Shown: positions 49,641 to 57,407 of the stretch, in pieces | How the letters are laid out: each line of letters opens with the position of its first letter | Numbering within the stretch: position 1 is the stretch's first letter | Assembly (NCBI RefSeq): GCF_021513275.1 | Contig: NZ_CP090978.1 | Span: forward strand, 2,356,001-2,420,000 | Length of the DNA: 64,000 bases | Direction: 5' to 3' | Origin: Paenibacillus hexagrammi | GTDB lineage: Bacteria > Bacillota > Bacilli > Paenibacillales > NBRC-103111 | The notes under the pieces: generated by a model | Databases searched by the model: none | What the model saw: only the letters and a program-made list of their open reading frames with translations | What the model was told of the DNA's origin: nothing | Translations under genes and position numbers: made by a program

Positions 49641-50156
49641 TTGAATAAGATCATAACAAACATTGGAGAGATAACAATACTTAGGGCTGCTGAAGATGAT
49701 TTGTCGGATGTATTAAGACTTTGGTTGGAAGCGGCTGAGTGGTTGGAGGTAAAAGGAATATTACAGTGGAGACCAAATTCATTTACTCAAGAATCGGTTT
49801 TAGAGCATTACCAGAAAACGGAATTATATATAGCCAAGCTTAACGAAACGATAGTAGGTAGTTTTTCAATACAATGGTCTGATGAATTTATTTGGGAAGA
49901 GCTAAACAATAATAGTTCCGGATACATTCATAGATTAGTAGTTGCAAGAAATTTTAAGGGGATGAATTTGGGAATTGAATTACTGACTTGGGCAGAGCGG
50001 TATATTCAAAGTACTGGCAAGAAAGCATCGAGACTTGATTGCATGGCGGATAATCAACATTTAAACACCTTTTATAGGAAAGCGGGATATAACTATATAA
50101 AAAGAATTAATAGAAAGTATTGGAGTGCAAGTCTTTTTGAGAAGGTATATTCATAG
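49641..50156 (+). CDS. GNAT N-acetyltransferase, cassette 2 cargo
   Basis: A 171-residue acetyltransferase starting at TTG 49641 behind AAGGAG. The GNAT fold is visible from ITILRAAEDDLSDVLRLWLE through IVGSFSIQWSDEFIWEE, then the acetyl-CoA motif IHRLVVARNFKGMNLGIELL and the C-terminal NQHLNTFYRKAGYNY. The substrate is unknown. GNAT enzymes are among the commonest integron cassette products. It is a single gene flanked by sites 1 and 2, with AT-rich coding sequence. Confidence 0.9.
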   Translation: MNKIITNIGEITILRAAEDDLSDVLRLWLEAAEWLEVKGILQWRPNSFTQESVLEHYQKTELYIAKLNETIVGSFSIQWSDEFIWEELNNNSSGYIHRLVVARNFKGMNLGIELLTWAERYIQSTGKKASRLDCMADNQHLNTFYRKAGYNYIKRINRKYWSASLFEKVYS

Positions 50157-50170
50157 AAGAGATGTACTTC

Positions 50171-50333
50171 AGATAACACCGTATCCACGCTGTGGTCGCT
50201 CCGCTCCCTTGGTCTGCCAGAGGCATTTCGGAGAAGTGAAATCAGGCAGACAACCCTGCACCACCTAACCGCATCGCGGCCGGGACTACGTCCCTTAAGG
50301 TGGTGAGGGTTCGTGGATACACCAACGTTATAG
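50171..50333 (+). repeat. attC-like site 2 (163 bp)
   Basis: Opens with AGATAAC, ends with GTTATAG (50327-50333). Outer arm GTATCCACG pairs perfectly with CGTGGATAC, a compensated change relative to the common GTATTCACG/CGTGAATAC. Inner stems are GTCTGCC/GGCAGAC and CACCACCTAA/TTAAGGTGGTG. AGATAAC is the reverse complement of the cassette 2 start GTTATCT. Confidence 0.9.
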
Positions 50334-50464
50334 GAAATTCCGGCAAACCATATATAAGAAAGAACCGAACAAACATTCTATCAATTAATGGATACTTGTG
50401 GTAAAATAGGTAGTACAATTGAATCTTGGGTGGGCATGGTTTCCCTTCGAAAGGAGGTGAGGCC

Positions 50465-50560
50465 ATGGAAGTTAAAGATGCGATCCAGATCATGTTCCTA
50501 TTTGGAATGTTTATCCTTGCACTTTTAACGTACATAAACTTGAACAACAAGAGAAAGTAA
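50465..50560 (+). CDS. 31-residue holin-like toxin, copy 1, cassette 3 cargo
   Basis: A peptide of 31 residues: a short charged head MEVKDAIQ, one membrane helix IMFLFGMFILALLTYI and a basic tail NLNNKRK. This is the pattern of putative holin-like (Hol_Tox) and type I toxin peptides of Bacillota, which depolarise the membrane and are held off by an antisense RNA. It has an ideal ribosome site AAAGGAGGTGA four bases before ATG and a -10-like TAAAAT at 50402. Two closely similar copies sit at 57,199 and 59,737. An antisense antitoxin is expected but I cannot prove one. Confidence 0.75.
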   Translation: MEVKDAIQIMFLFGMFILALLTYINLNNKRK

Positions 50561-50672
50561 AAACCCACCCCAAGGTTAGCGCCAAAGGTGGGTTTTTATT
50601 GTCCTGGACTTAGAAGGGACTAAACCATCCAAGCCAATTGTATGGCCGAGTGTTCGCTGCACTCGGCTTTTC
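50561..50672 (+). terminator. Tandem terminators of toxin cassette copy 1
   Basis: First hairpin AAACCCACC/GGTGGGTTT followed by TTT (about 50562-50600); it is flanked by A and T runs and so could stop either strand. Second hairpin GCCGAGTG/CACTCGGC followed by TTTTCT at about 50646-50671. The same pair follows the other two toxin copies. Confidence 0.75.
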
Positions 50673-50726
50673 TAATACAAATGATACCATATCTATAAGT
50701 CGGTGAAAACCCAAAATGCAAAGTAA

Positions 50727-50786
50727 TGAATAAGAACATGAATAAGGACATGAATAAGAACTTGAATAAGAACTTGAATAAACCCT
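50727..50786 (+). repeat. 12-bp tandem repeat, toxin cassette copy 1
   Basis: Four full TGAATAAGAACW-like units and one partial unit. The equivalent position holds five full units plus a partial in copy 2 (59253) and only a partial in copy 3 (near 60011), so the tract varies in number between otherwise matching cassettes. Confidence 0.8.
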
Positions 50787-50827
50787 AAAGACATCTTTGT
50801 AGTATTCTCACAGAAGGCCGGAACATC

Positions 50828-50987
50828 CTATAACACCGTATTCACGCTGCGGGCCTTGCGGCCCTTGGTCTGCAGAGGTATTTCGGGAAGTGGATTCAGC
50901 AGACAACCCTGCGAGGCTAAGTGGCGGAGCCACCCGGCCCTTACGGGCCTTAAGCCTCTCGGGTTCGTGAATACAACAACGTTATAC
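50828..50987 (+). repeat. attC-like site 3 (160 bp)
   Basis: Opens with CTATAAC, ends with GTTATAC (50981-50987). Outer arm GTATTCACG/CGTGAATAC is perfect. The third stem is of the second subtype, GAGGCTAAG/CTTAAGCCTC, with an inner TGGCGGAGCCA hairpin. CTATAAC is the reverse complement of the cassette 3 start GTTATAG. Confidence 0.9.
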
Positions 50988-51069
50988 GCCATAACCCATA
51001 AAAGTTAATTGCCAATAAATGCTTTGAGAATCTATAATTAAACCAATAATGTAAAAGGAATGTGAATTT

Positions 51070-52002
51070 ATGTCTAAAAATAAAGAGGGACTAGCAAGTC
51101 AAGCTAAAAACTTTATCAATAATCCACTTGGTATTATTGGACTATTTTTAGTGTTAGTTGATGGTATTGCAGGGATGGTAATAATATTATCAAAGTTAAA
51201 TGTTATTCTAAATTTGTTATTGGTTTTATTTATTATTGGATTTCCATTGGTTGTTTTAAGAGTGTTTTTTATTTTAGTTGTAAAGTATCATAAAAACTTG
51301 TATGCACCAAAAGATTATAATGATGAAGGGAATTTTGTACGCACATTTGATCCGAATACGAATCAAGTAGTTCAAAGTGAAAAGGAAACGGAGCAAGTAG
51401 AATCCACAAGCAATAGAACCGAGGAATTATTGGTTATTAAAGAGACAATAAAAAATATAGTAAGTATTCAAGAAGCAATATTACATAAAGTAAACAGAGA
51501 TGAAAATGTAATCGAAATTGAAAAGGAATTACAGAAAAACATTAATATGGATATGGAAAAGATAATAAACAAAAGGAAACAAAGATTTACAATAGAAATA
51601 TCGAATTTAGAAGGATCTCAAGTCCTTGTCGATGCGCTTGATGTATTGGGATACGAAAGTGAAATATACTATTCTGTTCTTCGAGAAAATAGAAGAGTTA
51701 ATTATTTTGATTCTAAGGAAGAGCACTCAGCCATTTGGTTAGGTAATAATGTGCCACTTAAAGATGCAATTGAAGTTATAAAAGCGTCGAAACTAGTATT
51801 TCCACATTTAAGATATATTCATCTATCAAATGATACAAAAGGAGATCCTCCTAATTTTATTCACAAGCAAATTTATATTGGTGGATCTACTAGTACCGCA
51901 GATAATTATGGACTGACCGAAATGAGTGATGAGGATTTTTTAAAATTATATGAATGTAAAAGAAAAACGGATTTCCATTCGTTCATTAAGAGTTTTTATT
52001 AG
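51070..52002 (+). CDS. Membrane-anchored protein with cytosolic C-terminal domain, cassette 4 cargo
   Basis: A 310-residue protein. Two hydrophobic stretches near residues 18-42 and 44-72 (IIGLFLVLVDGIAGMVIILS; LLLVLFIIGFPLVVLRVFFI) form membrane helices, followed by a charged coiled region (110-180). A C-terminal alpha/beta domain carries repeated aromatic positions (VLVDALDVLGYESEIYY; HLRYIHLSNDTKGDPP). I do not recognise the domain; the arrangement resembles membrane-bound effectors in conflict systems, which is only a resemblance. Start ATG 51070 follows AAAAGGAATG. AT-rich coding sequence. Confidence 0.7.
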   Translation: MSKNKEGLASQAKNFINNPLGIIGLFLVLVDGIAGMVIILSKLNVILNLLLVLFIIGFPLVVLRVFFILVVKYHKNLYAPKDYNDEGNFVRTFDPNTNQVVQSEKETEQVESTSNRTEELLVIKETIKNIVSIQEAILHKVNRDENVIEIEKELQKNINMDMEKIINKRKQRFTIEISNLEGSQVLVDALDVLGYESEIYYSVLRENRRVNYFDSKEEHSAIWLGNNVPLKDAIEVIKASKLVFPHLRYIHLSNDTKGDPPNFIHKQIYIGGSTSTADNYGLTEMSDEDFLKLYECKRKTDFHSFIKSFY

Positions 52003-52009
52003 AGAAGAA

Positions 52010-52045
52010 AGACGAAGCTCGTATTATGGAGTCTTCGTCTTTTTA
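52010..52045 (+). terminator. Terminator of cassette 4
   Basis: AAGACGAAG and CTTCGTCTT arms followed by TTTAATTAATT, immediately after the stop codon. Confidence 0.7.
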
Positions 52046-52090
52046 ATTAATTACAATATTCGAAGGTATTTCAATGATGTGGGTTACGGC

Positions 52091-52100
52091 GTATAACATC
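52091..52100 (+). repeat. attC-like site 4, left fragment cut by IS66
   Basis: GTATAACATC is the opening of site 4, the exact reverse complement of the cassette 4 start GTTATAC over its first 7 bases. The IS66 element follows at once; ATAACATC (52093-52100) is its target duplication. Confidence 0.85.
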
Positions 52101-52171
52101 GTAAGCGTCTAATAACCAGGTGTATGGCAAAAGAAAAACCCATGGTTCATGAATAACCACAGGCTCTGCGT

Positions 52172-53743
52172 TTATGTACAATGTCTTTGAACTTCCGTAC
52201 TCCATGGAAGGCACGCATCAAGTAGCTCTGGCTGTTGACGAAATGCATTCCCTGGCAGCTGCTGCAACAAATATACTAGATATTTGTACGGGTTCAATCC
52301 ATTTGCCTTTGCGGTCTCTACGATGCTGTAGATCGCTGCACTTGCGGTTGCCCCCCGTGGACTGCCGCTGAATAACCAATTTTTTCGGCCGACCGTAAAG
52401 GGACGAATGCTGTTTTCTGCTAAATTGTTCGAGATCACACAGTTCCCATCTTGTAAGTAATTCATCAACTCTTGCTTATGGTTACGCGCATACTTCAGCG
52501 CTTCGCCTAGCTTGGATTTAGGAAGCACCTTGCTTTTGGCCGTTTCTACCCATGACCAAAAAGCATCGAGTACAGGTTTTTCCTGCACCAGACGTTGCTC
52601 CTTTCGATCTTCAGTAGTATGTGACTTAAACTGTGACTCCAGCTCGAAAAGCTTGTTGCAATAAGCTACTCCTTCACTAGCAAGCGACTCTTCCGACTGC
52701 TTCGCCTCTGGTGGCAACGCCTCAACAAACTTACTTCTAAGATGCGCCCAGCACAGGCAGGATGTCGTCCCTGTTAGATTCGCATAGCCCGAGTAGGCGT
52801 CGCTATGTAGATATCCCTTGAATCCTTTCAGGAACGCTTGCGGGTACTTCGCCCCTCGCCCTGGTTGGTACTCAAAGATTCGTATGGGATGCTCACTATG
52901 CTGCCCACTGCTGTAGATCCACATGTAAGAGTCAGTCGTGTTCTTCCGTCCCTTCTCATTCATCACCTGCAAGGGCGTTTCATCCGCATGAAGATATCGC
53001 TCCCCTACAAGCAACTCATGCAGTCGATTCACCAATGGCTTTAGCCAGTCTCTTGAGGCTGCGATCATCCAATTCGCCATAGTTGCCCGACTCAGATCAA
53101 GACCGATGCTCTTCCATTCCTTCTCCTGACGGTACAGGGGCATGCTGTTCACAAACTTCTGGTACATGACCCATGCCACAGAGGAAGCGGAGGCCATTGA
53201 ATGCTGGATGACCGGCGTAGGCGTCACTGCCTTTTTCATTTGAGGCATGTCCTCTTTCCGACAGGTCCGGCACTCCAAGGTTTCTCTGTAGATATCAATC
53301 GCTCGCACGCGGGCAGGGATAAACTCCACTTCCGTGCGCACGAACTCTTCGCCCACCAAGACAAGCTCGCTTTGGCATACGTCACAACAACGGTCCTGTA
53401 CCTGAAATAGCTGCTTTTCATGCGGAAGATCCTGGAGCAGCTCCGCTCGTTCACCTACATGCTTCTTCCGCTGGTAGCTTTGGATCTGCTCGATGCTTGG
53501 CTCCTGTGCAGTGCGTGAAGCTGCTGTCTCTGCCTCATCAAATAAAGACAGCTGCTCCACTCCTATTGGGAGGGAAGCTGTTTTCTCGGAGCTTTTGCCG
53601 TACAGCTTCTGCGTTAGAAATTGCACGGTTTCTTGTAGCCGCTTATTCTCTTTTTCCAGGTCGCCGATGCGATGTTCCATTTTTGGAGCTGTTCCGAGGG
53701 GCTCATGAGCTACCGTTCCTTCACTGTTTTCTATGTCTACCAT
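52172..53743 (-). CDS. tnpC: IS66 transposase TnpC
   Basis: Main IS66 transposase. The frame is open from 53926, but ATG 53743 (MVDIENSEGTVAHEPLG) begins the recognisable protein, 523 residues. It has an N-terminal leucine-zipper-like region (MEHRIGDLEKENKRLQETVQ), a zinc-finger CDVCQSEL/CRTCRKEDM, and the DDE domain (YLHADETPLQVMNEKGRKNT; HSDAYSGYANLTGTTSCLCW). An IS66-C-like end follows (VISNNLAENSIRPFTVGRKN). It appears intact. Confidence 0.93.
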   Translation of the reverse strand: MVDIENSEGTVAHEPLGTAPKMEHRIGDLEKENKRLQETVQFLTQKLYGKSSEKTASLPIGVEQLSLFDEAETAASRTAQEPSIEQIQSYQRKKHVGERAELLQDLPHEKQLFQVQDRCCDVCQSELVLVGEEFVRTEVEFIPARVRAIDIYRETLECRTCRKEDMPQMKKAVTPTPVIQHSMASASSVAWVMYQKFVNSMPLYRQEKEWKSIGLDLSRATMANWMIAASRDWLKPLVNRLHELLVGERYLHADETPLQVMNEKGRKNTTDSYMWIYSSGQHSEHPIRIFEYQPGRGAKYPQAFLKGFKGYLHSDAYSGYANLTGTTSCLCWAHLRSKFVEALPPEAKQSEESLASEGVAYCNKLFELESQFKSHTTEDRKEQRLVQEKPVLDAFWSWVETAKSKVLPKSKLGEALKYARNHKQELMNYLQDGNCVISNNLAENSIRPFTVGRKNWLFSGSPRGATASAAIYSIVETAKANGLNPYKYLVYLLQQLPGNAFRQQPELLDACLPWSTEVQRHCT

Positions 53744-53802
53744 TATACCATAGAAGCAGGTATAAACCCAGATTTCACAAGGGTTTTCGGCACTTTTTTG
53801 AC

Positions 53803-54159
53803 TTAGATGGAAGGAGTGAAATCCAGCTTTCTGACAGCTTTCGGCTGATGGATAGATAGCCCCTCCAGCAACCACCGAAACTCCTGTGGCGTAATCGAGC
53901 GTACGGCTTCCGCATCCATGGGCCACTGGTATTGACCTGATTCCAGTCGCTTGTATAACAGGACGAAGCCATCACCTTCCCAGTACAAGGCTTTCATTCG
54001 ATCGCGCTTGCGACCGCAGAACAAAAACAAATGATTCTGAAACGGGTTTAATTGTAGCTGATGTTGCACCACGAGAATAAGACCATCAATGGATTTTCGC
54101 ATATCCGTATAACCACAAGCAATATACAGTTGATCGGCCTTCGAGATGTCACCGAACAT
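53803..54159 (-). CDS. tnpB: IS66 accessory protein TnpB
   Basis: 118 residues from ATG 54159 (MFGDISKADQLYIACGYTDM). The family signature is complete: RKSIDGLILVVQHQLQLNPF, LFLFCGRKRDRMKALYWEGD, GFVLLYKRLESGQYQWP. TnpB is needed for IS66 transposition, though its exact role is unclear. It overlaps the end of tnpA by 11 bases. Confidence 0.92.
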   Translation of the reverse strand: MFGDISKADQLYIACGYTDMRKSIDGLILVVQHQLQLNPFQNHLFLFCGRKRDRMKALYWEGDGFVLLYKRLESGQYQWPMDAEAVRSITPQEFRWLLEGLSIHQPKAVRKLDFTPSI

Positions 54160-54505
54160 ACTGCAGGATGCGAAGCGTCTGTTCGAGAAGTAAGGTAGAC
54201 GCATGCTGATGAATTTCGATCGTAACGGCATCCGTACGAAGGATGATCGCCGCTTGTTCATGACTTGCTTCGGAACGCGGAGGGTTCGCCCGCAAAGATG
54301 GAGGGACTGAAACCAGTGTTGGTTCATTCGGAGATGAGGAGGCAGGAAGGGATTCACAAGCAGCTTCACGGATCTTTCGAAGCCAGTAATAGTAGCTTTT
54401 CACGCTGACATCGTGCTCGGCACACCATCGAACCACGGTCTGACCACTGGAACGGCAGTCACGAACAATCTCGGTCCACTGCTGAAGCCGATAGCGATTC
54501 CTCAT
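54149..54505 (-). CDS. tnpA: IS66 accessory protein TnpA
   Basis: 118 residues from ATG 54505 (MRNRYRLQQWTEIVRDCRSS); an in-frame ATG also lies at 54520. It has a helix-turn-helix of the IS3/IS66 OrfA type (SGQTVVRWCAEHDVSVKSYY, YWLRKIRE). It probably binds the element ends. First gene of the tnpABC operon. Confidence 0.9.
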   Translation of the reverse strand: MRNRYRLQQWTEIVRDCRSSGQTVVRWCAEHDVSVKSYYYWLRKIREAACESLPASSSPNEPTLVSVPPSLRANPPRSEASHEQAAIILRTDAVTIEIHQHASTLLLEQTLRILQYVR

Positions 54506-54647
54506 TTCTAGAGTTTGCAATTGGACACACTCCCATTAGAGTTTTTCGAGTAGAGTCGAAAAACTCCAACGACTTACTCTAAAGGAATTGTCTCAAAATC
54601 TAGACTGCCTTGGAATACACCTTCTTGTTAGACGCTTACATAACATC

Positions 54648-54804
54648 ATATCCACGCTTCGGAGCCTAGCGGCTCCTCCGTCCGCGAGAAGCGGTCGACA
54701 GGGAAGTGGATTCAGCGGACACATCCGCACCGACTAACCGCATCGCGGCCGCTCCCGTTGGTCGCTTAAGTCGGTGGGACGTCGTGGATACAGTAACGTT
54801 ATCT
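54648..54804 (+). repeat. attC-like site 4, right part (157 bp of about 167)
   Basis: Continues site 4 after the IS66 duplicate. TATCCACG pairs with CGTGGATA. Inner stems are GTCCGC/GCGGAC (a compensated variant) and CACCGACTAA/TTAAGTCGGTG. It ends with GTTATCT at 54798-54804. Confidence 0.88.
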
Positions 54805-54844
54805 GAAAGAGCTTGAAACACTATAAATTGATAAGGTGAATTCG

Positions 54845-55294
54845 ATGATGTTATTCAATACAAAGAACGAACTTGAACAAATTGATTTTCATGATTGTAT
54901 AATCGAAGCTATTAATATAGAAGACAATATGATTACTTTTATACTAGAATCAGTGAATGTCTTAGCTGCTCATACGCTAAATCCGTTTGAATTCGCTAGG
55001 AACACTGACCAATGTATTTTAGAATTTATTAATGTTCAGAGTTACGAATCTGGGTATTTTGTAAGGGAGAAGGAAGATAGGATAGATATTGAATTAGTTC
55101 ATAATAATGATTTTGAAATACTTAAATTTGACATCCTTAATGAAAATGAAATGAGGTTTTACAAAATATTTGGAATGGCATCAAACTTTAATAATGAATA
55201 TTCTGAAATACTTATAAGAGCAGAATATACAAACATTAAATGGAATAAGTACGTATCCGATGCCTGGTTTGTTAATTGGCCAAAGAAGAAATGA
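54845..55294 (+). CDS. Hypothetical protein, cassette 5 cargo
   Basis: A 149-residue acidic protein starting at ATG 54845, six bases after AAGGTG; a GTG lies in frame at 54836. It looks like an alternating beta-sheet protein (QIDFHDCIIEAINIEDNMIT, FILESVNVLAAHTLNPFEF, CILEFINVQSYESGYFV), with a Trp-containing tail WNKYVSDAWFVNWPKKK. The pattern is reminiscent of small immunity-type proteins, but I recognise no family. AT-rich, single gene in its cassette. Confidence 0.65.
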   Translation: MMLFNTKNELEQIDFHDCIIEAINIEDNMITFILESVNVLAAHTLNPFEFARNTDQCILEFINVQSYESGYFVREKEDRIDIELVHNNDFEILKFDILNENEMRFYKIFGMASNFNNEYSEILIRAEYTNIKWNKYVSDAWFVNWPKKK

Positions 55295-55329
55295 TAGCTT
55301 TTTGGGTAATTCGAAGAAGAAGCTCCTTC

Positions 55330-55493
55330 AGATAACACCGTATTCACGCTACGGACCTAATGGCCCTTGGTCTGCCCGAGGTATTTCGAGGAAGTCGTAT
55401 CAGGCAGACAACTCCTGCGAGGCTAAGTGGCGGAGCCACCCGGCAGCAAGCTGCCTTAAGCCTCTCGGGTTCGTGAATACAACAACGTTATAT
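55330..55493 (+). repeat. attC-like site 5 (164 bp)
   Basis: Opens with AGATAAC, ends with GTTATAT (55487-55493). Outer arm GTATTCACG/CGTGAATAC is perfect; GTCTGCC/GGCAGAC; GAGGCTAAG/CTTAAGCCTC subtype. AGATAAC is the reverse complement of the cassette 5 start GTTATCT. Confidence 0.9.
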
Positions 55494-55560
55494 GCAACCT
55501 ACGCAAACCCAATATAACCATTAAAATCAAAGAATAAAAATCATCTTTAAGGAGATTCGT

Positions 55561-55968
55561 ATGAGCCGGTCAAAACATTTTGTCTCTGCAGCAGCCGTTG
55601 TTTTAAATGATAAAAATGAAATATTACTTATTAAAGGTCCTGATAGAGGTTGGGAAATGCCCGGAGGTGTAGTCGAAGAAGGTGAATCATTATCCCAAGC
55701 TGCAATTCGTGAAACTAAAGAAGAATCTGGTGTAGACATTGAAATCATTAGGTTCTGTGGAATTTATCAGAATGTAAAGCAATCTATTTGTAATACATTG
55801 TTCTTGGCAAAACAGATTGGTGGGGAACCAATTGCTACAGAAGAAAGTTTACAAAGTGGATTTTTTCCAATTGAAGATGCCTTAAAAATGGTTACATTTA
55901 TGAATTTTAGAGACAGAATAGAAACCTGTTTAAAGATTAATGAATCACTTGAATATATCGAATTTTAA
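55561..55968 (+). CDS. Nudix hydrolase, cassette 6 cargo
   Basis: A 135-residue pyrophosphohydrolase. The Nudix box is complete: GGVVEEGESLSQAAIRETKE then ESGV, fitting GX5EX7REUXEEXGU. The substrate, a nucleoside diphosphate linked to some moiety, cannot be told from sequence. Start ATG 55561 follows TAAGGAG. Nudix enzymes are frequent integron cargo. Flanked by sites 5 and 6. Confidence 0.93.
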   Translation: MSRSKHFVSAAAVVLNDKNEILLIKGPDRGWEMPGGVVEEGESLSQAAIRETKEESGVDIEIIRFCGIYQNVKQSICNTLFLAKQIGGEPIATEESLQSGFFPIEDALKMVTFMNFRDRIETCLKINESLEYIEF

Positions 55969-56011
55969 GATAAAGAAATTTTGAAGGTGTCTCAAGGAAG
56001 GCGTAGGCAAC

Positions 56012-56172
56012 ATATAACAACGTTTTCCCGCTGCGGGGCTTACGCCCCTTGGTCTGCATGAGGGATTTCGAAGAAGCTGATTCAGCAGACACACCTGCAC
56101 CGACTAACCGCATCGCGGACAGCCCTTCGGGCTTTAAGTCGGTGAGGCGTCGGGAACACAACAACGTTATAA
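56012..56172 (+). repeat. attC-like site 6 (161 bp)
   Basis: Opens with ATATAAC, ends with GTTATAA (56166-56172). Outer arm GTTTTCCCG pairs with CGGGAACAC at 8 of 9 positions, another compensated variant. Third stem CACCGACTAA/TTAAGTCGGTG. ATATAAC is the reverse complement of the cassette 6 start GTTATAT. Confidence 0.9.
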
Positions 56173-56234
56173 GAAATCGGCGAAAAAATATTAATACCAT
56201 TAAAAAATACGACTAATTCTTTAAGGCGGTATTT

Positions 56235-56747
56235 ATGTCAGAAGATAGACGAATTAGGCTAGAGAAGTTAATAAAAGACAATAAGAGAAAACAAGCAAAG
56301 GATCAGTTGGTTAGTGATCTATTGAAATATAAAAATATAGATATTACAGATAGAAACTTTACTGACTTTTCCTTATCAGAGGAAATGCATAAAAGAGTTT
56401 ATGAATTAATTAAAACAAACGATATTAAGATTATAAGTTTCCCATTCAATGAAGAAATGCTTATTATGAAGCTCAATTTCATTTTTGAGTATTTTAATAA
56501 TTTCGATAAAGATATTGTTTTCTTTTATCCAGCAGTATTTGGTTTTTATTTTAGGAGAAGTAATCAATTTTATCTCAATCATCCAATCGCGATTGAGCTA
56601 AGATTAGATGAAGCCAAAGAAATCATTATGAAATTATTATTTGAAATGCATGATGATTTGATCGTTATTTCAAAGGATTTTATGTTTGGATTTGTAATAA
56701 GTGAAGATGAATATTCGAAAGTAACAATTGAATATTGGGTCAAGTAG
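56235..56747 (+). CDS. Hypothetical protein, cassette 7 cargo
   Basis: A 170-residue protein, charged and helical at the N-terminus (RRIRLEKLIKDNKRKQAKDQ), with an alpha/beta body rich in Phe and Ile (ISFPFNEEMLIMKLNFIFEY; FFYPAVFGFYFRRSNQFY). It ends SEDEYSKVTIEYWVK. No signal peptide and no motif that I recognise. Start ATG 56235 lies after AAGGCGG. Strongly AT-rich, typical of the cassettes here. Confidence 0.65.
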   Translation: MSEDRRIRLEKLIKDNKRKQAKDQLVSDLLKYKNIDITDRNFTDFSLSEEMHKRVYELIKTNDIKIISFPFNEEMLIMKLNFIFEYFNNFDKDIVFFYPAVFGFYFRRSNQFYLNHPIAIELRLDEAKEIIMKLLFEMHDDLIVISKDFMFGFVISEDEYSKVTIEYWVK

Positions 56748-56770
56748 TATTTCAAGAAGACGCCGACATC

Positions 56771-56880
56771 TTATAACACCGTATTCACGCGGCGGGGGAC
56801 AAGCCCCCTTTGGTCTGCCCGAGGCGATTCGGGGATGTGGGTTCAGGCAGACAACCCTGCGAGGCTAAGTGGCGGAGCCT
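56771..56880 (+). repeat. attC-like site 7a, left part only
   Basis: Opens with TTATAAC, the exact reverse complement of the cassette 7 start GTTATAA. It continues normally through GTCTGCC/GGCAGAC to GAGGCTAAGTGGCGGAGCC, then breaks off into unrelated bases. The right half is missing. Confidence 0.8.
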
Positions 56881-56913
56881 AAACTCATTTTTGATAGATA
56901 ACTCGAAGAAGGC
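56881..56913 (+). other. Cassette remnant between two half sites
   Basis: 33 bases (with TCGAAGAAGGCGG, the motif that precedes the opening heptamer at other cassette ends) are all that remains between two truncated sites. A deletion probably removed a whole cassette, the right half of 7a and the extreme left of 7b. Confidence 0.6.
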
Positions 56914-57064
56914 GGTAACTTGCGGTCGCTCCGCTCCCTTGTTCTGCCCGAGGCAATTCAGGGAAGTAGTATCAGGCAGAAAACCCTGCACCACCTAACC
57001 GCATCGCGGCCGGTCCTAACGGACCTTAAGGTGGTGAGGGTTCGTGAATACAACAACGTTATAT
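56914..57064 (+). repeat. attC-like site 7b, left end truncated
   Basis: GGTAAC joins directly to TTGCGGTCGCTCC, so the left outer arm is lost. The rest is normal: GGCAGA arm, CACCACCTAA/TTAAGGTGGTG, CGTGAATAC and a final GTTATAT at 57058-57064. Confidence 0.8.
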
Positions 57065-57198
57065 GAAATACCGGCAAGTGATAGTATAAAGACGAAACAG
57101 AACAAATATTCTATCAATTATTGGATATATGTGGTAAACTTGGAAAGTGAAGTTGAAACTTGGGTGGGCATGGTTTCCCTTCGAAAGGAGGTGAGGCC

Positions 57199-57294
57199 AT
57201 GGAGGTTGGAGATGCAATTCAGATCATGTTCCTATTTGGAATGTTTATCCTTGCACTTTTAACTTACATAAACTTGAACAACAAGAGAAAGTAA
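57199..57294 (+). CDS. 31-residue holin-like toxin, copy 2, cassette 9 cargo
   Basis: Identical to copy 1 except Gly for Lys at residue 4 (MEVGDAIQ). Same ribosome site, same membrane helix and basic tail, followed by the same AAACCCACC/GGTGGGTTT hairpin (57295-57333) and a second hairpin GCCGAGTG/CACTCGG (57379-57400). The group II intron starts seven bases after that second stem. Confidence 0.75.
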   Translation: MEVGDAIQIMFLFGMFILALLTYINLNNKRK

Positions 57295-57407
57295 AAACCC
57301 ACCCAAAGGTTTCCGCGCCGAAGGTGGGTTTTTGTCCTTTTGACTAGAGGGGATAACCCCATCCAAGCCAAATGTATAGCCGAGTGTTAGCCGCACTCGG
57401 TTTTTCT
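57295..57407 (+). terminator. Tandem terminators of toxin copy 2; second one is the intron target
   Basis: Hairpins AAACCCACC/GGTGGGTTT and CCGAGTG/CACTCGG. The second is followed by TTTTTCT, then the intron 5' end. Class C introns typically insert right after such a stem-loop and T run. Confidence 0.75.

Larger units (their letters stand above)
52101..54639 (-). mobile_element. IS66-family element inserted in attC-like site 4
   Basis: 2,539 bp with terminal inverted repeats GTAAGCGTCTAA / TTAGACGCTTAC. It is flanked by 8-base duplications ATAACATC (52093-52100 and 54640-54647), the length typical of IS66. It carries tnpA, tnpB and tnpC on the minus strand. Removing it and one duplicate rebuilds site 4. 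Confidence 0.95.

Noticed and set aside
57044..57262. Alternative 72-codon frame across toxin copy 2 (VSLRKEVRPWRLEM...)
   Set aside because: It overlaps the toxin in another frame. The strong ribosome site is placed for the 31-residue peptide, and the membrane helix and basic tail make sense only in that frame.
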